From assembly GCF_034933565.1 (NCBI RefSeq), contig NZ_JAYFNG010000049.1:1-64000 (forward strand): a stretch of DNA of 64,000 bases. Reading direction: 5' to 3'. Origin of the DNA: Raineyella sp034933565 (GTDB taxonomy: Bacteria; Actinomycetota; Actinomycetes; Propionibacteriales; Propionibacteriaceae). The notes beneath the pieces are model-generated. The model did no database searches. It worked only from the letters and a program-made list of their open reading frames with translations, and was not told the DNA's origin. A program made the translations under genes and the position numbers. Of this stretch, positions 33,724-44,000 are shown in pieces (within the stretch, counting starts at the first letter, position 1; each line of letters begins with the position of its first letter).

Positions 33724-34682
33724 CCACGTCCCCGCCGGCTCGCGTCGCCGTGCTTGCGGCGCTGATGCTGCTGACGATGGTGATGCTGCCGACCGGGCTC
33801 CGGGCATCCGCCGATCCCGGCGTGGCGTGCCCGGACGGTCAGGCGTTGGACGCCCGCACCCAGACCTGCCGCATCTACATCGTCAACCCCGGCACGCCGG
33901 CCGCGCAGGGGGACGCGCCCGTCCAACCGGTGTCGGGAGGCTCGGGTGGCTCGGGTGGCGTCGTCACCGCGTGCGTGGACAAGTCCTTGGGTCGGGATGA
34001 TCCGTTGCCGTGCGAGTCGGATCGCGGGTACTGGTCGAACGCGATGAACTGTTACGTGAGGCTGAGGGATCCGCAACCGCCGAAGTCCAGTTCGTTGTGG
34101 CAGGGCCGTGAGGACGGGGCGATCTATGACTGCAACCTGCCTCCGGGCCAGGACGGGCCCCCGACGCCGTTCTGGTCTGATTCGATGCCGGCGGGACCGG
34201 CGGCTCCGGTTGATCCGGCGGTGGTGGCGCAGACGATCGTGTCCCAGATGGAGTTGCGGGCGTTCGACATCGGGATGGTGCCGGAGGACCGGCCGGACTC
34301 GATGGGCATCGTCGGGTTGCCGATGTGGTTGTGGGTGAACAATCCGTCGGAGCAGACGTTCGGGCCGATGGAGCGCTCCGCGTCACTCGGCGCGGTGACG
34401 GTGACCGCGACTGCCCAGGTACAGCGGATCGTGTGGGACATGGGTGACGGTGAGGTGGTCACCTGCACGACGGTGGGGACGCCGTTCACCGATGGCCACG
34501 GCGGGCAGCGGTCCCCGGACTGCGGTCACACCTACACCCGGCAGGGCACCTACCCGATTGCGGCGACCGCGTACTGGAACGTGGCTTGGGCGTCGAACAC
34601 CGGCGTGACCGGGAACATCCCATTGGAGTTCACCTCGACTCGTCAGGTCGTGGTCGGAGAGATTCAGGTGGTGCGGCGATGA
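33717..34682 (+). CDS. Secreted Tad-locus protein with PKD-like region
   Basis: 321 aa from ATG 33717. Signal peptide (VAVLAALMLLTMVMLPTGLRASA), a Cys-containing N-terminal module (VACPDGQALDARTQTCRIYI), a GGSGGSGG linker, another Cys module, then a beta-rich C-terminus (RIVWDMGDGEVVTCTTVG ... CGHTYTRQGTYPIAATAYW) typical of PKD folds. Such proteins are common before cpaB in actinobacterial Tad loci and are usually annotated only as secreted. The stop overlaps the CpaB start. Confidence 0.78.
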   Translation: MLTTSPPARVAVLAALMLLTMVMLPTGLRASADPGVACPDGQALDARTQTCRIYIVNPGTPAAQGDAPVQPVSGGSGGSGGVVTACVDKSLGRDDPLPCESDRGYWSNAMNCYVRLRDPQPPKSSSLWQGREDGAIYDCNLPPGQDGPPTPFWSDSMPAGPAAPVDPAVVAQTIVSQMELRAFDIGMVPEDRPDSMGIVGLPMWLWVNNPSEQTFGPMERSASLGAVTVTATAQVQRIVWDMGDGEVVTCTTVGTPFTDGHGGQRSPDCGHTYTRQGTYPIAATAYWNVAWASNTGVTGNIPLEFTSTRQVVVGEIQVVRR

Positions 34683-35377
34683 AGAACCTGCAGGTGACGC
34701 CGACGGGCGAGAGCGGCGCCAGGAAACAACAGGTGGCCGCGGGGCCGGCGACGAGCGAGAAGGCGGTGTCGACGTCGCCTCCGCGGCCGCGGCGTCGTCC
34801 GATGCTGATTCTGGCGTCGGTGGCGATGGTGCTGGTCGGGATGGTGGCGTCGGCGTGGGCTTACAGCAGTCTGGGCAGCGCCCAGCCGGTGGTGGTGGCC
34901 CGGGTGGATGTGGCGCGTGGCGCGGTGATCACCGCCGACGCGCTGCAGGTGGCGCGGGTCGGGGTGGACCCGGCGTTGCAGGTGGTGCCGGCCGGCGAAC
35001 TTGACTCCTTGGTCGGGCAGCGTGCCGCGGTCGACCTGAAGGCCGGCCAGCTGCTGGTTCCGGAGGCTGTCGCCGGCGAAGTCTTCCCGCATCAGGGCAT
35101 GTCGGTGATCGGCCTGACGCTGGGCCCTGGCCAGGTCCCGGGGACGCCGCTCACGGTGGGTGACCGGGTACGGATCGCGTCCACCCCCGGCGCGCAGGGC
35201 GACGTCCACGCCGAGCAGATCAAGGTGTTCGCCGGTGTGGTGGTCGAGGTCGGCACCGCGGACACCTCGGGCAATGTGACGGTCAGCGTGGAGATTGCCG
35301 CCGATCAGGCGCCGGAAGTGGCGGTGTGGTCGGCGGCCGGCAGGGTCGCGGTGCTGCTGGAATCCCGGGAGGCCTGA
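34679..35377 (+). CDS. cpaB: CpaB/RcpC-type Flp pilus assembly protein, SAF domain
   Basis: 232 aa from ATG 34679 (ATGA overlap). A basic Pro-rich N-terminus (SPPRPRRRPMLILAS), one membrane helix (about 41-62), then a SAF domain (VVVARVDVARGAVITADALQ) and a beta-rich RcpC-like part (VIGLTLGPGQVPGTPLTVGD). CpaB proteins line or stabilise the outer part of the Tad channel; in Gram-positives they sit on the outer face of the membrane. Confidence 0.82.
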   Translation: MKNLQVTPTGESGARKQQVAAGPATSEKAVSTSPPRPRRRPMLILASVAMVLVGMVASAWAYSSLGSAQPVVVARVDVARGAVITADALQVARVGVDPALQVVPAGELDSLVGQRAAVDLKAGQLLVPEAVAGEVFPHQGMSVIGLTLGPGQVPGTPLTVGDRVRIASTPGAQGDVHAEQIKVFAGVVVEVGTADTSGNVTVSVEIAADQAPEVAVWSAAGRVAVLLESREA

Positions 35378-36165
35378 TGGCGCTGGTGGTGTTGGCTTCG
35401 GCGTCGGGTGCCCCGGGGGTGACGACGACCGCGTTGGGGTTGGCGATGTGCTGGCCGCGTCCGGTGGTGTTGGTGGACGCCGATCCGGTGGGCGGGTCCG
35501 CGGTGCTGGCCGGCTACTTCCGGGGTGCGGTGGCGCACAACGACGCGATGGTCCAGCTGGTGATGGCCCGCAGGGACGGCCGGCTGGCCGACGAGTTGCG
35601 GGCGGTGTTGATGCCGGTCCCGGACAGCGAGGTGTTGTTGCTGCCCGGGGTCCGGTCGCACGCCCAGGCTGCGAGCCTTGGCGAGTTGTGGCCGGCGCTG
35701 GGCCTGGAGCTGCGGGCCCTGGAAGCGACGGGGCAGGACGTCATCGTCGATGCGGGCCGGTTGGGCATGGTGTCGTCACCCACGCCGCTGCTGGAACAGG
35801 CCGACCTGTCGCTGCTGGTGCTGCGCAGCGATCTGCCGTCCCTGGCCGCGGCGCGGCAGTGGGCAGCCGCGTGGGGTTCGGCGCGCGACGACGGTACTGG
35901 CGCTGCCGCCGCTGGTGTGGTGCTGGTCGGCGAGGGTCGTCCCTATTCGGCAGGCGAGGTGTCGCGGGTCTTGCAGATCCCGGTGGTGGAGAAGATCGCC
36001 TGGGACGAGCGGACCGCGCAGGTGTTCAGCGTCGGCCAGCAGCCGGCGGCGAAGTCGGGCAGCAGCAGGCTGGTTCGCAGCTATCGGGCGTTGGCTGGTG
36101 CGATCGACGCACTGGTTGCCTCGGCCAGGCAGGACGCGGCACATCGTGGTGGGAGGACCAGATGA
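35377..36165 (+). CDS. cpaE: CpaE/TadZ-like MinD-type ATPase
   Basis: 262 aa from ATG 35377, overlapping the CpaB stop (TGATG). MinD-like fold: ALVVLASASGAPGVTTTALG corresponds to the deviant Walker A but lacks the lysines, PVVLVDADPVGGSAVLAGYF is the switch-like Asp segment, and GQDVIVDAGRLG resembles Walker B. TadZ/CpaE localises the pilus machine at the pole or membrane. Loss of the P-loop Lys suggests weak or no ATPase activity. Confidence 0.78.
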   Translation: MALVVLASASGAPGVTTTALGLAMCWPRPVVLVDADPVGGSAVLAGYFRGAVAHNDAMVQLVMARRDGRLADELRAVLMPVPDSEVLLLPGVRSHAQAASLGELWPALGLELRALEATGQDVIVDAGRLGMVSSPTPLLEQADLSLLVLRSDLPSLAAARQWAAAWGSARDDGTGAAAAGVVLVGEGRPYSAGEVSRVLQIPVVEKIAWDERTAQVFSVGQQPAAKSGSSRLVRSYRALAGAIDALVASARQDAAHRGGRTR

Positions 36166-37727
36166 CCGACCGTTTGTACTCGTTGGACGCGACCGGGCTC
36201 GACCCAGCCGGGCTGCCCATCTTCACCCAACCTGAGGACGCCCCGCCCTCGGGAGCACGCCCAGGCCGGGTCCGCTCCTCGTTCTCCCTGGGTCCGAATC
36301 CCAAACCGGCCCCGGCAACACCGCACGCCCGCGCCGCAACGCCGGTCTCGCAGCTTCGAGTGCAGACCACGTCTGCGGCCACGGGTGGCGGGATCGACTG
36401 GAATCTCGTGTCTGCGCTGCGTGCTGCGGCGTCGGAGAGGTTGATGCGGGCGGTGGAGGCGTCCCCTCATCTTGGCCGGGACGAGCAGCAGACGCTGGGC
36501 CGGCGGATCATCGACGAGCTGTTGGACGAGGAGGCTCGGCAGGCGGCGGTTGACGGGCTGGGGGCGCGGGATCGGGGGCAGCAGTCCCGGTTGGGACAGG
36601 CGGTGTTCGACGCGTTGTTCCGGTTGGGCCGGTTGCAGCCGCTGGTCGACGACCCGGGGGTGGAGAACATCACGATCCTGGGTTTCGACACGGTCTGGCT
36701 GGAGTATGCGGACGGTCGCTTGGTGCGGGGTCCGCAGGTCGCCGACTCCGATCAGGACCTGATCGACTTCCTGGTGTTCCTGGGCAGCCGTTCGGAGGTG
36801 AACGCGCGTCAGTTCAGCGAGGCCGAGCCGCGGTTGCATCTGCGGCTGGATGGGGGTGCCCGGCTGGCGGCGACCGCGTGGGTGACGCCGCGGCCGTCGG
36901 TCGTGATCCGCCGGCACCGCATGCAGGAGGCCACGCTGGACGACCTGGTCGCGCGGGGTTCGTTGACGAAGGTGGCGGCAAGTTTCCTGGCCGCTGCGGT
37001 GCGGGCGCGCCGGTCAATCGTCGTCGCCGGCCCGCAGGGAGCCGGCAAGACCACGATGGTGAGGGCCCTGTGTGCCGAGATCGGGCCGAACGAGGCGATC
37101 GGCACGTTCGAGACCGAGTACGAACTTCACCTGCACGAGATGCCGGAACGGCACCCGATCGTGCATGCCTGGGAGGCCAGGCCCGGTGGCGAGTTGCAGG
37201 CCAACGGCCGGCGGGCGGGCGAGTTCACGATCGACGACGCCCTGTACGACTCGTATCGCTACAACCTGTCGCGTCAGATCGTCGGTGAGGTGCGCGGCAA
37301 GGAGGCGTTGACGATGATCGAGGCGATGCAGTCGGGAACCGGGTCCTTGTCCACGACCCATTCGGAGTCGGCCGAGGCTGCGGTGTCGAAGCTGGTCACG
37401 TGTGCGATGAAGGCCGGCGCGCACGTCACCCAGGATTACGCGGTGCGCGCGATCACCGAGTCGCTGGACATCGTGGTGCACGTCGACGTCCGCACCGAAC
37501 CCAACGGCAAAGGTGTCCGCAAACGACGCTGGACGTCCGAGATCGTGGTGATCGGGCCGGGTGAGAAGCAGAAGGGCTACGCGCTCAGTTCGATATTTCG
37601 CTGCCCGCCGGGGACGACCACCGCTCGGGCGGTCGGCGGCCTGCCCGACAGCTACCGCGCACTGCGCGACCACGGGTTCGACCTGACCGGCTACCTGTCG
37701 GAGGCCCAACAGGGGGCCTGGACATGA
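36162..37727 (+). CDS. tadA: TadA/CpaF pilus-assembly ATPase
   Basis: 521 aa from ATG 36162 (ATGA overlap). Secretion-ATPase family GspE/VirB11: an N-terminal domain, DDPGVENITILGFDTVWLEY, Walker A VVAGPQGAGKTTMVRAL, an Asp box (FETEYELHLHE), Walker B region IVGEVRGKEALTMIEAMQSG and His box GSLSTTHSESAEAAVSKL. Its first 70 residues form a Pro-rich disordered tail. It powers Flp pilus extension, and possibly retraction, at the cytosolic face, working with TadB/TadC. Confidence 0.92.
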   Translation: MTDRLYSLDATGLDPAGLPIFTQPEDAPPSGARPGRVRSSFSLGPNPKPAPATPHARAATPVSQLRVQTTSAATGGGIDWNLVSALRAAASERLMRAVEASPHLGRDEQQTLGRRIIDELLDEEARQAAVDGLGARDRGQQSRLGQAVFDALFRLGRLQPLVDDPGVENITILGFDTVWLEYADGRLVRGPQVADSDQDLIDFLVFLGSRSEVNARQFSEAEPRLHLRLDGGARLAATAWVTPRPSVVIRRHRMQEATLDDLVARGSLTKVAASFLAAAVRARRSIVVAGPQGAGKTTMVRALCAEIGPNEAIGTFETEYELHLHEMPERHPIVHAWEARPGGELQANGRRAGEFTIDDALYDSYRYNLSRQIVGEVRGKEALTMIEAMQSGTGSLSTTHSESAEAAVSKLVTCAMKAGAHVTQDYAVRAITESLDIVVHVDVRTEPNGKGVRKRRWTSEIVVIGPGEKQKGYALSSIFRCPPGTTTARAVGGLPDSYRALRDHGFDLTGYLSEAQQGAWT

Positions 37728-38590
37728 TGACGCTGGTCCCCGCCCTCGCGGCCGGCCTGATCGTGGCCGGCGTGATCGGCATCATCGTTGGCTCCCGGCC
37801 GGCCGAGGTGTCGGTTGCTGCCCCGACGCGCCGGCGGCAGCGGGTGGCCCGGCTGTCGATGTCGACCAGGACGCGGAACCTGCTGCTGATCGGGATCGCC
37901 GCCGGCATCGTGGTTGCGCTCGCCACCGGTTGGCTGCTCGCGATCGTGGTGGTGCCGTTGGCGGTGGCTGGCCTGCCGGTGCTCTTGTCCGGGTCCGACG
38001 CTGCTCTGCAGATCGCCCGCCTGGAGGCGATGGAGGAGTGGACGCGGGCGCTGTCGGGGGTGCTGACCTCGGGAGTCGGGTTGGAGCAGGCGCTGATCGC
38101 CACGTTGCGTTCGACTCCGGAGGCGATCAAGCCGGAGGTGTCGCGGCTCGTGTCGAGGTTGCGGGCCCGGTGGACGACCGAGGACGCGCTGCGGGCGTTT
38201 GCGGACGAGCTGGACGATGCGACCGGAGACCTGATCGCGGCCAGCCTGATCCTTGGTGCCCGCCGGCGCGGGCCAGGCCTCGCGACCGTGCTCGAGAGCC
38301 TGGCAGAGTCGGTGGCCTCAGACGTCCGGGCGCGGCGTCAGATCGAGGCCGATCGGGCCAAGCCCCGCGCGACCGCCCGCTGGGTCACGATCATCACGAT
38401 CGGAGTGTTGGTCGTGTTGGCGTTCACCGGTGACTACGTCGCCCCCTACAAGACCCCGGTCGGCCAGGCAATCCTCGCCGTCTTCCTGGCCGCCTACGTG
38501 GGGGTGTTGGTGTGGATGCGCCGCATGTCGGCCGGCGCACCGCTGCCCAGGTTCATCGGCCAGCGGGTGCGGGTGGAGGCGGCGCGATGA
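37724..38590 (+). CDS. tadB: TadB-like pilus platform protein
   Basis: 288 aa, ATG overlapping the TadA stop. Membrane helices near the N-terminus (about 3-22 and 48-82), a cytosolic T2SSF-type helical domain (EAMEEWTRALSGVLTSGVGL, GLATVLESLAESVASDVRAR) and two C-terminal helices (TIITIGVLVVLAFTGDYVA and AILAVFLAAYVGVLVWM). With TadC it forms the inner platform on which TadA acts. Confidence 0.85.
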   Translation: MMTLVPALAAGLIVAGVIGIIVGSRPAEVSVAAPTRRRQRVARLSMSTRTRNLLLIGIAAGIVVALATGWLLAIVVVPLAVAGLPVLLSGSDAALQIARLEAMEEWTRALSGVLTSGVGLEQALIATLRSTPEAIKPEVSRLVSRLRARWTTEDALRAFADELDDATGDLIAASLILGARRRGPGLATVLESLAESVASDVRARRQIEADRAKPRATARWVTIITIGVLVVLAFTGDYVAPYKTPVGQAILAVFLAAYVGVLVWMRRMSAGAPLPRFIGQRVRVEAAR

Positions 38591-39489
38591 TCACCACCGG
38601 CATGCAGTTGGCCCTGCTGGGCGGGGCGATGGTCAGCAGCGGGGTGGTGGGGTTGGTCTGGCGGTTCACGCCCTCCCACCCCGACCTGGGAGAGGTGTTG
38701 CTGCGGTTGTCGCCGCAGGACGCCCGCCGCGGCGACGGCCTGGAGGCCGGTGACCAGTCCCGGACCGAGCGGTTGGGCCGGTGGGGCATGAAGGTGCTGC
38801 CCGCCGGGGTTTGGGGCCGCACCCCGCACCAGGAACGACTGCTGCTGCGCGTCCCGCTGAGCCGGTTCTACGGCCAGAAGATCCTCTACGCGCTGGTCGG
38901 CACGCTGATCCCGCCCGCTTTCACCCTGCTGTTCTGGGCGTTGGGTTGGCGGCTGCCGATCCTGGTGCCGTTCGGCGCCACCCTCGCGATGGCCGCCGTG
39001 ATGTTCATGCTGCCCGACTACAACCTGCGGGACGACGCGAAGAAGGCCCGCGTCGAGTTCGCCCGCGCGCTCGGCGCGTTCGCCGACCTGGTCGCCCTTG
39101 AACGCCTCGCCGGGTCGGGGCCGCGGCAGGCCATGGAGGTCGCCGCGAAGGTGGGCGACTCCTGGGTGTTCCGCCGGCTACGGGAGGAACTGGCCCTGTC
39201 CGCCTGGACCGGGGAGCCACCCTGGGAGGCGCTGCACCGCCTGTCGAACGAACTTGCGCTGCCCGAACTGGGCGACCTGGCCGACATCGTGCGGCTGGGC
39301 GGCGAGGAGGGCGCCCAGATCTACAACCAGCTGCGCGCCAAATCGGGGTCCCTGCGGGCGGCGATGCTGAACGCCGAACTGGCCCGCGCCAACGAGGCCA
39401 GCGAGAAGCTGTCCATCCCGATGAGCATCCTCGGCATGGTCTTCCTCGCCATTCTGATCACTCCAGCCCTGCTGCGAGTGGTCGCCTGA
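38587..39489 (+). CDS. tadC: TadC-like pilus platform protein
   Basis: 300 aa from ATG 38587 (ATGA overlap). An N-terminal helix, a cytosolic part, two central membrane helices (ALVGTLIPPAFTLLFWALG, ILVPFGATLAMAAVMFML), the T2SSF helical domain (FARALGAFADLVALERLAGS) and a C-terminal helix (ILGMVFLAILITPALL). Partner of TadB. It ends just before the pilin gene. Confidence 0.85.
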   Translation: MITTGMQLALLGGAMVSSGVVGLVWRFTPSHPDLGEVLLRLSPQDARRGDGLEAGDQSRTERLGRWGMKVLPAGVWGRTPHQERLLLRVPLSRFYGQKILYALVGTLIPPAFTLLFWALGWRLPILVPFGATLAMAAVMFMLPDYNLRDDAKKARVEFARALGAFADLVALERLAGSGPRQAMEVAAKVGDSWVFRRLREELALSAWTGEPPWEALHRLSNELALPELGDLADIVRLGGEEGAQIYNQLRAKSGSLRAAMLNAELARANEASEKLSIPMSILGMVFLAILITPALLRVVA

Positions 39490-39548
39490 CCCCGCCCAGA
39501 CCCGAATCCGAACCCGACTCCCACCCATATTGCAAGGAGAAACGAGAG

Positions 39549-39764
39549 ATGATCCGTTTGGTAGTGCTGTTCCAGATGCTGCTCGGCCGGGCAGGCAGCT
39601 ACGTGGCTGGCCAACGCCGCGTCCTGCGGACCGCGATGAGCGACGAACGCGGCTCGGTCACCATCGAGCACGTGCTGTGGGCGGTCGCCGTGCTCGCGTT
39701 CGTGGCTGTCGTGGTCGGCGCGATCGGCGCCTACATCAACGCGAAGGTCGGCGAGATCAGGTGA
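39549..39764 (+). CDS. Flp-type pilin precursor
   Basis: 71 aa behind AAGGAG (39534-39539). A 34-residue leader ends in DERG, followed by SVTIEHVLWAVAVLAFVAVV, which carries the class III signal-peptide features: Gly at -1 and Glu at +5, then a hydrophobic helix. The mature pilin would be about 36 aa. It is the probable main subunit of the pilus; the A24 peptidase at 61663 would process it. Confidence 0.85.
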   Translation: MIRLVVLFQMLLGRAGSYVAGQRRVLRTAMSDERGSVTIEHVLWAVAVLAFVAVVVGAIGAYINAKVGEIR

Positions 39765-40168
39765 CCCCGCGGCTGGTCGTGGGTGGACGCCACCCGCCGC
39801 GCGGGGGTGAGCGCGGGTCGACATCGATCCAGATGGTGATGCTGATGCCCGCCCTGTTCGCGGTCATGTTCCTGGGCCTGCAGGGCGCCCTGTACTACTA
39901 CGCGTCCAACGTCGCCGGGAACGCCGCCCACGAGGGCGCCAGCGCCGCGTCGGCGTACCAGAACCGCGAGAACCAGGGGATTGGGCGGCAGGCGGCGTCT
40001 GACGCGCTCGCACAGTCGCACGGCTCGCTGCAGAATTGGCAAGTCGCGACGACCGCAACCGTCGACGCGGTCACCGTCACCGTCACCGGTCATCCGTTGT
40101 CGGTGCTGCCCGGACTCGAGTTGCGGGTAGCCCGGTCCGCCACACTCCCGTGGGAACGGGTGTCATGA
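39761..40168 (+). CDS. tadE: TadE-like minor pilin 1
   Basis: 135 aa from GTG 39761 (GTGA overlap with the pilin stop). ERGSTSIQMVMLMPALFAVM: a pseudopilin-like cleavage point after Gly, then a hydrophobic helix, then an alpha-helical and beta C-terminus. TadE-family pseudopilins prime or cap the Flp pilus. The stop overlaps the next start. Confidence 0.8.
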   Translation: MTPRLVVGGRHPPRGGERGSTSIQMVMLMPALFAVMFLGLQGALYYYASNVAGNAAHEGASAASAYQNRENQGIGRQAASDALAQSHGSLQNWQVATTATVDAVTVTVTGHPLSVLPGLELRVARSATLPWERVS

Positions 40169-40590
40169 CCAGGCTCCGTGGTGAGCGCGGCTCAGTAACG
40201 TTGGAGGCGGTCATCCTGATCCCGGCGTTCCTGTTGTTCGTCGCGCTGGTGATCGCTGCTGGTCGGGTCGCCGTGGCCAGGCAGGGCGTGCAGACCGCCG
40301 CCGCGGAGGCGGCGCGGCAGGCGTCCATCGCCCGCACCGCAGGCGAGGCCACCACCAAGGCACAGACCGGAGCCCAGCAGACCCTCGCCGATCAGCAACT
40401 TCAGTGCCTGTCGTCCAGCGTGGTGACCGACACGTCCGGGTTCGCGGCACCCGTGGGGACGCCGGCGTCGGTCAGCGCGACCGTGACCTGTCAGCTCGAC
40501 CTGGCCGGGGTCGCGATACCGGGGCTGCCCGGGTCGCTCACCATCACCGCGTCCTTCCAGTCGCCGCTTGACACCTTCAGAGGACGGTGA
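40165..40590 (+). CDS. TadE-like minor pilin 2
   Basis: 141 aa from ATG 40165 (ATGA overlap). A short basic leader, then ERGSVTLEAVILIPAFLLFV with Gly at -1 and Glu at +5, one hydrophobic helix, an Ala-rich helix and a beta-rich end with two Cys (LQCLSSSVVTD, VTCQLDLAGV). A second pseudopilin beside the first. Confidence 0.8.
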   Translation: MTRLRGERGSVTLEAVILIPAFLLFVALVIAAGRVAVARQGVQTAAAEAARQASIARTAGEATTKAQTGAQQTLADQQLQCLSSSVVTDTSGFAAPVGTPASVSATVTCQLDLAGVAIPGLPGSLTITASFQSPLDTFRGR

Positions 40591-40594
40591 CCAG

Positions 40595-41023
40595 ATGAAC
40601 CGGCAACCGAACCGTGACCCGGAACGGGGCTCGATCAGCCTGTGGGTCGTATTGGCGTCGTTCTGCATGATCCTGGTCGTCGGGATCGCAGCCGACTTCA
40701 GCGGCCAGGCCGCCGCCGAACACCACGCCAGGGTGGCCGCCGGCCAAGCCGCCAGAGCCGCCGGCCAGGCGGTCCAGCTGGACGCCCTGGTCCGCGGCGG
40801 CGACGTCCAGCCCGATCCCGCCCGGGCGGCGGCAGCCGGCAACGCCCACCTCACCCAGGCCGGACTGTCCGGCACGGTGAGCATGACCGGCACCGTGGTC
40901 AACGTGACCGTGACCGACACCTACGATTGCGTGTTCCTGTCGGTCATCGGCATCCGCACCCTGCCGGTCAGCGGCACGGCATCAGCAGACGTCGTCCGCG
41001 CATACGAAGGAGCACCGCGATGA
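40595..41023 (+). CDS. TadG-like pilus protein
   Basis: 142 aa from ATG 40595. ERGSISLWVVLASFCMILVV is a pseudopilin-type helix with Gly before the hydrophobic stretch but no Glu at +5 (SISLW), followed by an Ala-rich helix (EHHARVAAGQAARAAGQAV) and a beta-rich region. It fits the third member of the TadE/F/G group. The ATG of the next gene overlaps its stop. Confidence 0.72.
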   Translation: MNRQPNRDPERGSISLWVVLASFCMILVVGIAADFSGQAAAEHHARVAAGQAARAAGQAVQLDALVRGGDVQPDPARAAAAGNAHLTQAGLSGTVSMTGTVVNVTVTDTYDCVFLSVIGIRTLPVSGTASADVVRAYEGAPR

Positions 41024-44000
41024 TCCGCAGACGACTGGTCGGATTGATGGCGAGCCTGGCGGTCATCGCAATCGTCATCGGCATGCCGATCCTGCTGCTC
41101 CAAGTGGGTGGGAACCCGATCCCGAATGCGGTACCCGCCCCGGCCGAGGTGTGGGGATGGCTGTCCCGACCGGACGACGGCACCATCACCCTGGCCGCGA
41201 TCATCATCGTCAGTTGGCTCGTGTGGGGACTCCTCACGTTGACCCTGGTCCTTGAGACGGTGGCCCTGGTGCGCGGCGTCAAGGCGCCCACCCTGCCCGG
41301 ACTGCCCCAGTCGTTCGCCCGCCGGCTGGTCGCAGCCTCGGCGATGCTGATCGTGTCGGCGCCACCGGTGCTGGGCGGGCTGGCCCAAGCCCTGGCCGAC
41401 GAGGCCCCGGCCACACTGGTGGCCACCGCGTTGCCCAGCGACCGCCTGGCGCAGGCACCGGCCGCACCGACCAACGACATCCCCGCATCTCCTGCAGGGT
41501 TGGTCGATCATGTGGTGCAGCCCGGTGACACGCTGTCCCGGCTCGCCGCCGACCACTTGGGTGATCCGGACAGGTGGCCCGAGATCTACGACGCGTCCAC
41601 CGGCGTTGTCCAGCCCGGCGGCGAACGGTTGGAAGATCCCGACCTGATCCTGATCGGCTGGACCCTCCAGGTCCCCACCCGGGCCACAGGCGACACCCAA
41701 ACTTCGGTGGTGGTGCAGCCCGGCGACAACCTGTCCGCGCTCGCCGCCACCCATCTCGGCGACCCCGACCGCTGGCCCGAGATCTACCACGCCTCGACTG
41801 GCGTCCTGCAACCGGACGGTCGGCAGTTGACCGACCCGGACGTACTGGAGCCAGGCTGGCGATTGAACCTGCCGTCCACAACAGTCGACGCAGCGCCACC
41901 GGCTCCGGACGAGGTCGACCCGCAGCCCGAGCCTGCCGCGCCTCAGACCGATCCTGCCGCCCTGGAGGCCGACCCAGCGGCGCCACCACCAACGACCGAG
42001 GCGGAGCCGTCGACAGAGCCCGGCGAGGTGGCACCGCTTCCCGCGGATCAGCCCGGATCGCCTGCCGAGCAACCCGCCCACGACCAGACCTCCGACGACA
42101 CGGCTGCGGAACCCACCTTCACCGATCCCGCGTCCGGGTTGTCGGCCCCGTGGTTGTTGACCGGGGTGGCGATTGGCGGGTCGGTGCTGGCCGGATCGGC
42201 GCTGATGATGTTGCGACGGCGACGCGAGCAGCAGTTCCGGCTGCGCCGTCCCGGGCGGATGATCCCGACACCGGCGGCCAACCTCGTCCCGGTGGAGAAG
42301 ACCGTCACCGCGGTCGGGTCGGTGACCGCGCCAACCGTCACGTTCATGGACGAGGCGCTGCGCCGGCTGGCCGCCCACCACACCCGTGCGGGCATCCCGA
42401 TGCCGAGGCTGGCCGCGGTCGAAATCGGCGATGACCAGCTGACCCTGCACCTGGCCGCGCCCGCAGACCTGGACGCCCCGTGGACCGCCCCGGACGACTC
42501 CCGGCTGCGGTGGACCCTTCGGGCCGAAGTCGACCTTGACCTGGTCGGGCCGCTGCCGGAGTATCAGCCCGCCCCGTACCCGCTGCTGGCAACCACCGGC
42601 ACCAGCGACACCGGCGAGGTGTGGCTGCTCAACTACGAACAACTCGGCACAGTCCAAGCGACCGGCGACCCGGACTACGCAGCCGACTTCCTGCGATACC
42701 TCGCCGCCGAACTGGCCGTGAACCCGTGGTCCCGCGACGTCCGGATCAGGTGCCTGGGAGTCGCCGAAGAGGTCCAGACCATGAACTCCGAGCGCTTCCA
42801 TGTGCTCCCGGACACCGGCAGGGCGGTCGCGGCTGCCCTGTTTGCTGCTCGATTTGCCGCCGGGCTGGCTGAGAATGTTGACGCCGACGCACCCACCGGC
42901 AGATCCGCCCAGCTGGGTGACGAGCTGTGGCCGGCCGACGTCGTGCTCGCCGACTCCGACACCATCGCCGCCTCCCCCGAACTGCAGCAGCTGATCGGCA
43001 TGGTCGAGGACGAACACCGAACCACCTGCACCGCGATCGTCGTCGGCGGGCGCACCGACCAGATCACCGGCACCGAACTGGTGTTCACCATCAACGGCCG
43101 CGTCCGGGTCAGCCAGGTCGGGCTCGACCTGGTGGCCGTCGGGTTGACCCCGGACGAGGCGTGGGGTTGCGCGGAGGTGCTCGCGCAGGCCGACCGCACC
43201 GACGACGTCCCGATCCCCGCCACCAGCACCAGCCGCGAGGGGTGGCGAGCGATGTCCGACGACGCCGGCGCGCTGCGCGCCGAGCTGACGATCCCACGCA
43301 CCATCGAGGTCCTCGAACCCGCCAGCAGCATCATCGAACCCGGCACGCCGCTGCCCGCCTCGACCACCAGCCAGGACCTGGACGACCTGGCACCGAAGGT
43401 CACCACCACAGTGCGAGAAGCGGTCGAGAAAGCCGACCCGACACTGGACATCGACGTCACAGACTGGTTCGCAGACGACTGCTGGCGGCCCCGGTTGACG
43501 CTGCTCGGACCGGTCTCGGTGCGGGCGCACGGGCAGCCGATCGAGAAACGTAAAGCCTTCCACCTCGAAGTGCTCAGCTACATCGCGCTCCGCGAGCACG
43601 GGGCAACCCCCGACGAACTGGCCACCGCGTTCGGCCACAGCGAGGGCACCGCCCGCATCTCCGTCGGCACCGTCCGCTCCTGGCTCGGCACCAACCCCCG
43701 CACAGGCGAACCCCACATCCCGCACGCCGACAAGTCCGAACCGGCCAAGAACGGTGGCGTCCGGGCCTACCAGGTCGAGGACCTCCTCGTGGACGTCGAC
43801 CTGTTCCGCCGGCTACGGGCACGCGGCCAGGCACGCGGCAGCGACGGCATCAACGACCTCGTCACCGCACTCGCGCTGGTGAACGGGCGACCCTTCGACC
43901 GGGTCCGCGAAGCGGGCTGGGCCTGGCTGGTCGACCTCAACATCGACCAGCACATGATCTGCGCCATCGTCGACGTCGCACACCTCGTCGCCACGCACTT

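Noticed and set aside
35295..36161. Long extension of the TadA frame upstream
   Set aside because: It overlaps the CpaE gene and has Gly/Arg-rich shadow composition; ATG 36162 forms the ATGA overlap typical of this operon.
40921..43725. A 934-codon minus-strand open frame
   Set aside because: It lies opposite the LysM-SARP gene, has repetitive Arg/Gly/Gln-rich composition and no domain. High-GC third-position bias creates such shadows.
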